Assembly (NCBI GenBank): GCA_026075535.2
Contig: AP026538.1
Location: forward strand, 5,518,001-5,582,000
From: Tricholoma matsutake
Lineage: Eukaryota > Basidiomycota > Agaricomycetes > Agaricales > Tricholomataceae
DNA length: 64,000 nucleotides
Reading direction: 5' to 3'
Position numbers and translations under genes: made by a program. Positions 60,546-64,000 of this stretch are shown here, piece by piece (positions within the stretch are counted from its first letter, which is position 1; each line of letters starts with the position of its first letter). The notes beneath the pieces were generated by a model. That model had not been told where the DNA came from and ran no database searches. It was given only the letters and a program-made list of their open reading frames with translations.

Positions 60546-61356
60546 GGACGTAGGAGGTGTGAGTCGGGAAGAGCCCGAAAAAAAGAACCCAACCAGCTTG
60601 ACACATTGTATACATAGGAACAAGTTTGTGATGTTTGGTTATGTTATTATGTTGCCAATGCTCGGAGTCTGCGGTCCGCCAAGATTCAGTGACTCCGAGT
60701 CCGAGTAACCCCCAGCTCTTGTTTCTTTTGCCAAAGTGTATCTCGCAGTGCGGCAAGCATAAAAATGACATTTTCAGTCCGACATATAAATACAACAAGC
60801 AGTAGTATGGGACAACAGCGGGGGATATCACAAACGCAGATTTAGATCTGTCATTATACTAACCTGCTTTACGACGCTGACAGCGGAATCGCTTTGTCCG
60901 GATGGCGTGCGGCCAGTACGTGTCTCGGCGTGACTCGTACGCCATTTGTGAATCATGAGTTGGAATTCTTGTTGTAGATATCCTCTGAATCGCTGAACGA
61001 GGGTTTCCAATGCAGGATATGACGGAAGTCATCGCGTTGTGCCTTGGTGCTGCGATTGAAACTTGGCTGTGACATGGTTTCTACTGCTTGAGTATTGGTA
61101 ACTTCAGACATTGAAGACGAGTGGTCAACGATGCAGATACTGCAGGGCCTTTCACAACGGGCAAGTTCCGAGGCAGTTCAAGAGGTGTCAGATCCACCGA
61201 TCATGGCCGTCAGATCCATTCATGACAAAGCACGACTGGTGATTTCCGGGACACGGCATGTGCACGGCATAGATCCTTGCCATCAAATTTGAATCAACTC
61301 CGTTCCGAGTCCAACACTGGTAAGTTTAATATGAAAGATTATATATGACAAGTAAT
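60546..61356. other. Upstream of ERG26-like gene; no gene recognised
   Basis: Begins with the ERG26-like promoter side. A CGGAGTCTGCGGTCCGCC / GACTCCGAGTCCGAG stretch at about 60661-60705 is rich in CGGAGTC and CTCCGAG inverted words. A 65-codon plus-strand frame at 61095 is open but unrecognised. Confidence 0.35.
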
Positions 61357-62010
61357 CTAGGAAAACACATCTTTACCATGCATTCCTGAAGTGTAATTAA
61401 GTCTGGGTGGGACCAGAAGAGAAATCGGAGGAAATGGTTCAAGAGAAGCAGGCACAAAGGATGTTTGCCTTGATCTTCGTGGAGAATCTCCCCGACCATT
61501 GTGGATAAATGGGAGGTGGTTCAGACGACGTAAATCATACACATCAGTGTATATGACTGTGGACCAACCTTGTTTACTTTCTGGTATCTTTAGCCTATTC
61601 TCCTCCTCGTTGGTTATGGTGATCTTTTCACGGAATTCATTGAGCTCTGAGGCCGCATTGCTTTCCCAAGAAGGGTGTCGTTCCTGAAGGTGTCGGTGCA
61701 TGTTGTACTTCCAATGGATATTTGGACAGAATTTGCATTGGATTGGAACATTTGTGCATGCCTTCTGCTTTGAGATCTTTGAAGCGGGAGAGATCTTGAA
61801 ATCATAAGCGCGAGAGCATGTCGAAATAGCCTTGCCAGTTTGAATGCATACTGAACATGCCCCGTTGAGACTTGATTGGGCGCAGAATCCACATGGATAC
61901 TGCATTGAAACCTGGAGAAAGTGTGTTGACGTTGACGCGTCTGAAGATACGCGTCCAGACCGTCAGTCGAGATGAAGGCTTATCGCAAAAGCCATCTGAG
62001 ATGCCGACCT
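61357..62010 (-). CDS. Cys/His-rich zinc-finger-like protein, probably TE-associated
   Basis: The main frame (61357-61905, 182 codons) has YPCGFCAQSS...ACSVC near the start, then ACTNVPIQCKFC and WKYNMHRHLQERHPSW, a C-x2-C...H-x4-H finger. The C...C / CTNVPI-C-x2-C / WKYNM-x2-HL-x3-HP layout is one I associate with agaricomycete proteins near Kyakuja-Dileera-Zisupton elements; this is recollection, not a search. The N-terminus is probably in an upstream exon reading DGLDAY or SDGFCDKP (about 61910-62010). Function unknown. Confidence 0.5.
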
Positions 62011-62138
62011 TGCCGAGCAATCTCGCTTGCGTCGCCGTTCTCTTGCTTTGCTTACATTAGTTTCCTTTTTTGGGGGGTCCCCCCACCCCACCGTAGGAGC
62101 CATGGCCGCGATCGGTGAATCGGACACCTCTTGAGGCA

Positions 62139-62199
62139 GTTGACCCATGGTTGACTCGTAGTTGACTCACAGTTGACTTGTGGTTGACTCGCGGTTGAG
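62139..62199. repeat. 11-bp tandem repeat GTTGACTCGYG
   Basis: Five full units and one partial: GTTGACCCATG, GTTGACTCGTA, GTTGACTCACA, GTTGACTTGTG, GTTGACTCGCG, GTTGAG. The variants CGCG, CACA and TGTG are the three states expected from CpG decay on either strand. Confidence 0.85.
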
Positions 62200-62209
62200 C
62201 ACCTCATTA

Positions 62210-63272
62210 CATAATCCTACCAAATTGAGCACTTCGACTTATGGATCCTTTTACATAAGAACAAACATCTGTTAAAATCAATTGCTTCATGATAGTGACC
62301 AGTGACTGGCATCAGACTCTTGCATGGCATAGGAGATGATAGAATAAAGAGTCCAGATGTCCAGTCAAGCCAGAAGGCGTGAACATGTCGAGAACTGTAA
62401 CAAGCACGATCACGCGACACATGGGAATCTGCTGAACTTGCATCAACCCTACCCCATTTCACTCTATGTAACATCTGTAAGTCTTTTCACTGTTATTCTT
62501 CTCAATTACTAACATTTTTTTTCTATTCATCATTAGGTTATCTCATGCAAGATACAACAACGACACACGCTGCCTCCTCCCCATCCACATTGGATGCAAG
62601 GAATTTTATTTCGGGTTTGAAGGTTGTGAGGGGCAGTCACCGGGGAGCCTACCCGCCAGGTTGGAGATGAGGGAGTGCTCAAAGCACTACCACCATGAGC
62701 TGATAACAACTGCCTAACACCGGCCCAGAAGACATCTCTTGGGCTGTAGGTAAGTTTTTGTTATGATTCATTTTGTGTAACTAATCTTGTTCTTTTAGTA
62801 GCTTCTTTAGTTCTGCCTACCACGACGGCTACACCACCTTCTGAACAACAGCAAATGATAACATTGCACCACTACAACAGGGTGTCGAACACTGACACAA
62901 CCACGGAGACGGTGTAGAAAATCGGTTCCTAGAATATATGAGAATACACTCAGTCCTTGTATAAGTGACTCTATATTCAATGTGTACTGTACCTAGAATA
63001 TATGAGAATACACTACAAGTACCATAGGCAATGTATAAGTGACTGAGGTGGTCGAGCAACTATCTCCTGTATATATATGAGTCCTGTCAGATAAAGAAGC
63101 AAAGGGATAAAGGGAAAGAATGTTTGTTTAAGCGCATCAAAGGGGTGCGCTAAGAATAGCATATGCATCACATGCATTGATCATCGCATCACATGCATCA
63201 GTCATCACCCTATCACAGTGTAATTCTCAGCACTCCTTCTCACTGTGATTACTCCTCCTCGCATGGAATCGG
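62210..63272. other. Non-coding region with small repeats, possible Copia LTR
   Basis: No gene recognised. A two-unit repeat of CCTAGAATATATGAGAATACACT starts at about 62928 and 62992. CATCACATGCATTGATCATCG-type words lie at about 63165-63205. The segment next to 63273 should contain the LTR of the Copia fragment on the minus strand (purine-rich GCGAGGAGGAG at about 63250-63260), but the LTR ends cannot be fixed without its partner. Confidence 0.4.
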
Positions 63273-63845
63273 TCATTTCAAGCCCAGGAAATTTCGAAGA
63301 TAGGTGAATTGTTTGACATCCAAGGCTTTCATGAACATGTTGGCAACATTGTATTTGGTGTTAATGTAGGTAAGGTGCAAGTCGGCAGATTGTACTCGCT
63401 CACAAAGGAAGTGGTATTTGATATTGATATGCTTCACGCAGGAATGCAGAAGAGGGTCTTCAGAAAGGGTCTTGGTTGCCGTGTTGTCACAGGAAATTGT
63501 AGTAGGAGTAGTTTGACCATAGCCAATAGCATCGAGTAGAGTATGTAGCCAAATGCATTCCTTGGCGGCCTCAAATACTGCAATGTATTCGGCCTTGCAG
63601 GAGGATGCAGCAATGACTTTTTGCTTCTGGGTGGCCCAGGAAATAGCTCTGGAACTGAGGGAGCAGACATAACCTCCAACGCTCTGGCGGGTGTCAAGGC
63701 AATTAGCCCAATCAGAGTTGCTGAATGCATGAAGTGTAATGGGATGGGACTCTCTTAGGCAACAACCATGTGGCACCCCAACAAGGACCCCAGAAAAATA
63801 CCCAAGAAATTGTTGATTTTGATGACCACAGGACGTCCGCGTCAT
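63273..63845 (-). mobile_element. Copia RNase H / pol C-terminus
   Basis: A 190-codon frame of Copia pol end: HAFSNSDWANCLDTRQSVGGY, AISWATQKQKVIAASSCKAEY, AAKECIWLHTLL, SCDNTATKTLSEDPLLHS, VKHINIKYHFLCERVQ, ending KQFTYLRNFLGLK. SDWANC replaces the usual DADWAG and SCDN keeps the family Asp. Upstream pol would lie beyond about 63850 and is not readable before the window ends. Confidence 0.82.
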
Positions 63846-64000
63846 TCTTGCTGCTTAGAAAATACCACATAAACTGTACCTAGGATATTGAATACTGAGA
63901 GTCCAATAGTAAGATGTCGCCACTGCCTCCAGTGACGGCAGCACACAGTACAAGAGCAACTGTTGCACTGACGCCAAAAACACGAGACGAGATCACAAAG
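63846..64000. other. Right window edge
   Basis: 155 bp with TGTACCTAGGATATTGAATA, similar to the TGTACCTAGAATATATGAGA unit at about 62988. It may be LTR or repeat sequence linked with the Copia fragment. No gene is seen. Confidence 0.3.

Noticed and set aside
62880..63260. Full LTR of the right-end Copia
   Set aside because: Plausible by position, but the partner LTR is outside the window, so the ends cannot be supported.

Overview
The window is nuclear DNA of a filamentous fungus, most likely an agaricomycete basidiomycete. Its genes carry many 48-70 bp GT-AG introns with CTNAC-like branch sites. The gene types fit too: a secreted GH1 beta-glucosidase, a YOR1-like ABCC transporter, ERG26, SLD5 and NC2-alpha, together with Gypsy chromoviruses, Copia elements and a Helitron. 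I cannot name the species from sequence alone.

Layout. 0-3.7 kb: a broken Helitron (Rep plus PIF1-type helicase) behind a GGACTGG-rich repeat. 3.9-19.4 kb: a compact gene island. It holds the NC2-alpha histone-fold gene (+), the GINS subunit SLD5 (-), an 18-exon GH1 beta-glucosidase (-), two uncertain hypothetical loci, an ABCC transporter (-), and a classical short-chain dehydrogenase (SDR-1, +). 19.4-57.7 kb: a transposon island. 57.9-60.5 kb: genes again, with a second SDR (SDR-2, +) and an ERG26-type dehydrogenase (-). 60.5-64 kb: a zinc-finger-like, probably transposon-associated protein, small tandem repeats and a Copia RNase H fragment running towards the right end.

The transposon island can be dissected from termini and target-site duplications (TSDs). 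Old Gypsy A (-) is split by a 768-bp solo LTR (TSD GTTTA) and by the fairly young Gypsy B (24871-30894, TSD GTTGC). Old Gypsy C (-, about 32.6-47.2 kb) is split by Gypsy D (34484-41601, TSD TGATG) and by two non-autonomous hAT-like elements (42018-43891 and 45267-46217, 8-bp TSDs). A Copia element (47302-52506, TSD AGCAT) sits inside a tRNA-like gene. A mariner-like element (53400-57651, TA TSD) contains a 2990-bp CACTG...CAGTG palindrome (54423-57412, TSD TCA).

The strongest general signal is CpG decay. The two LTRs of Gypsy D differ mostly by TG in one copy against CA in the other. In-frame stops in the retroelements are repeatedly TGA where Arg (CGA) is expected. Catalytic Asp codons have become Asn where GAC/GAT followed a C. 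This is the footprint of deamination of methylated CpG in transposons, while neighbouring host genes keep many CpGs.

Gene models were built by hand. Summed exon lengths are multiples of three for NC2-alpha, SLD5, GH1, both SDRs and ERG26, which supports them. Both SDRs require a 7-nt microexon at the same place.
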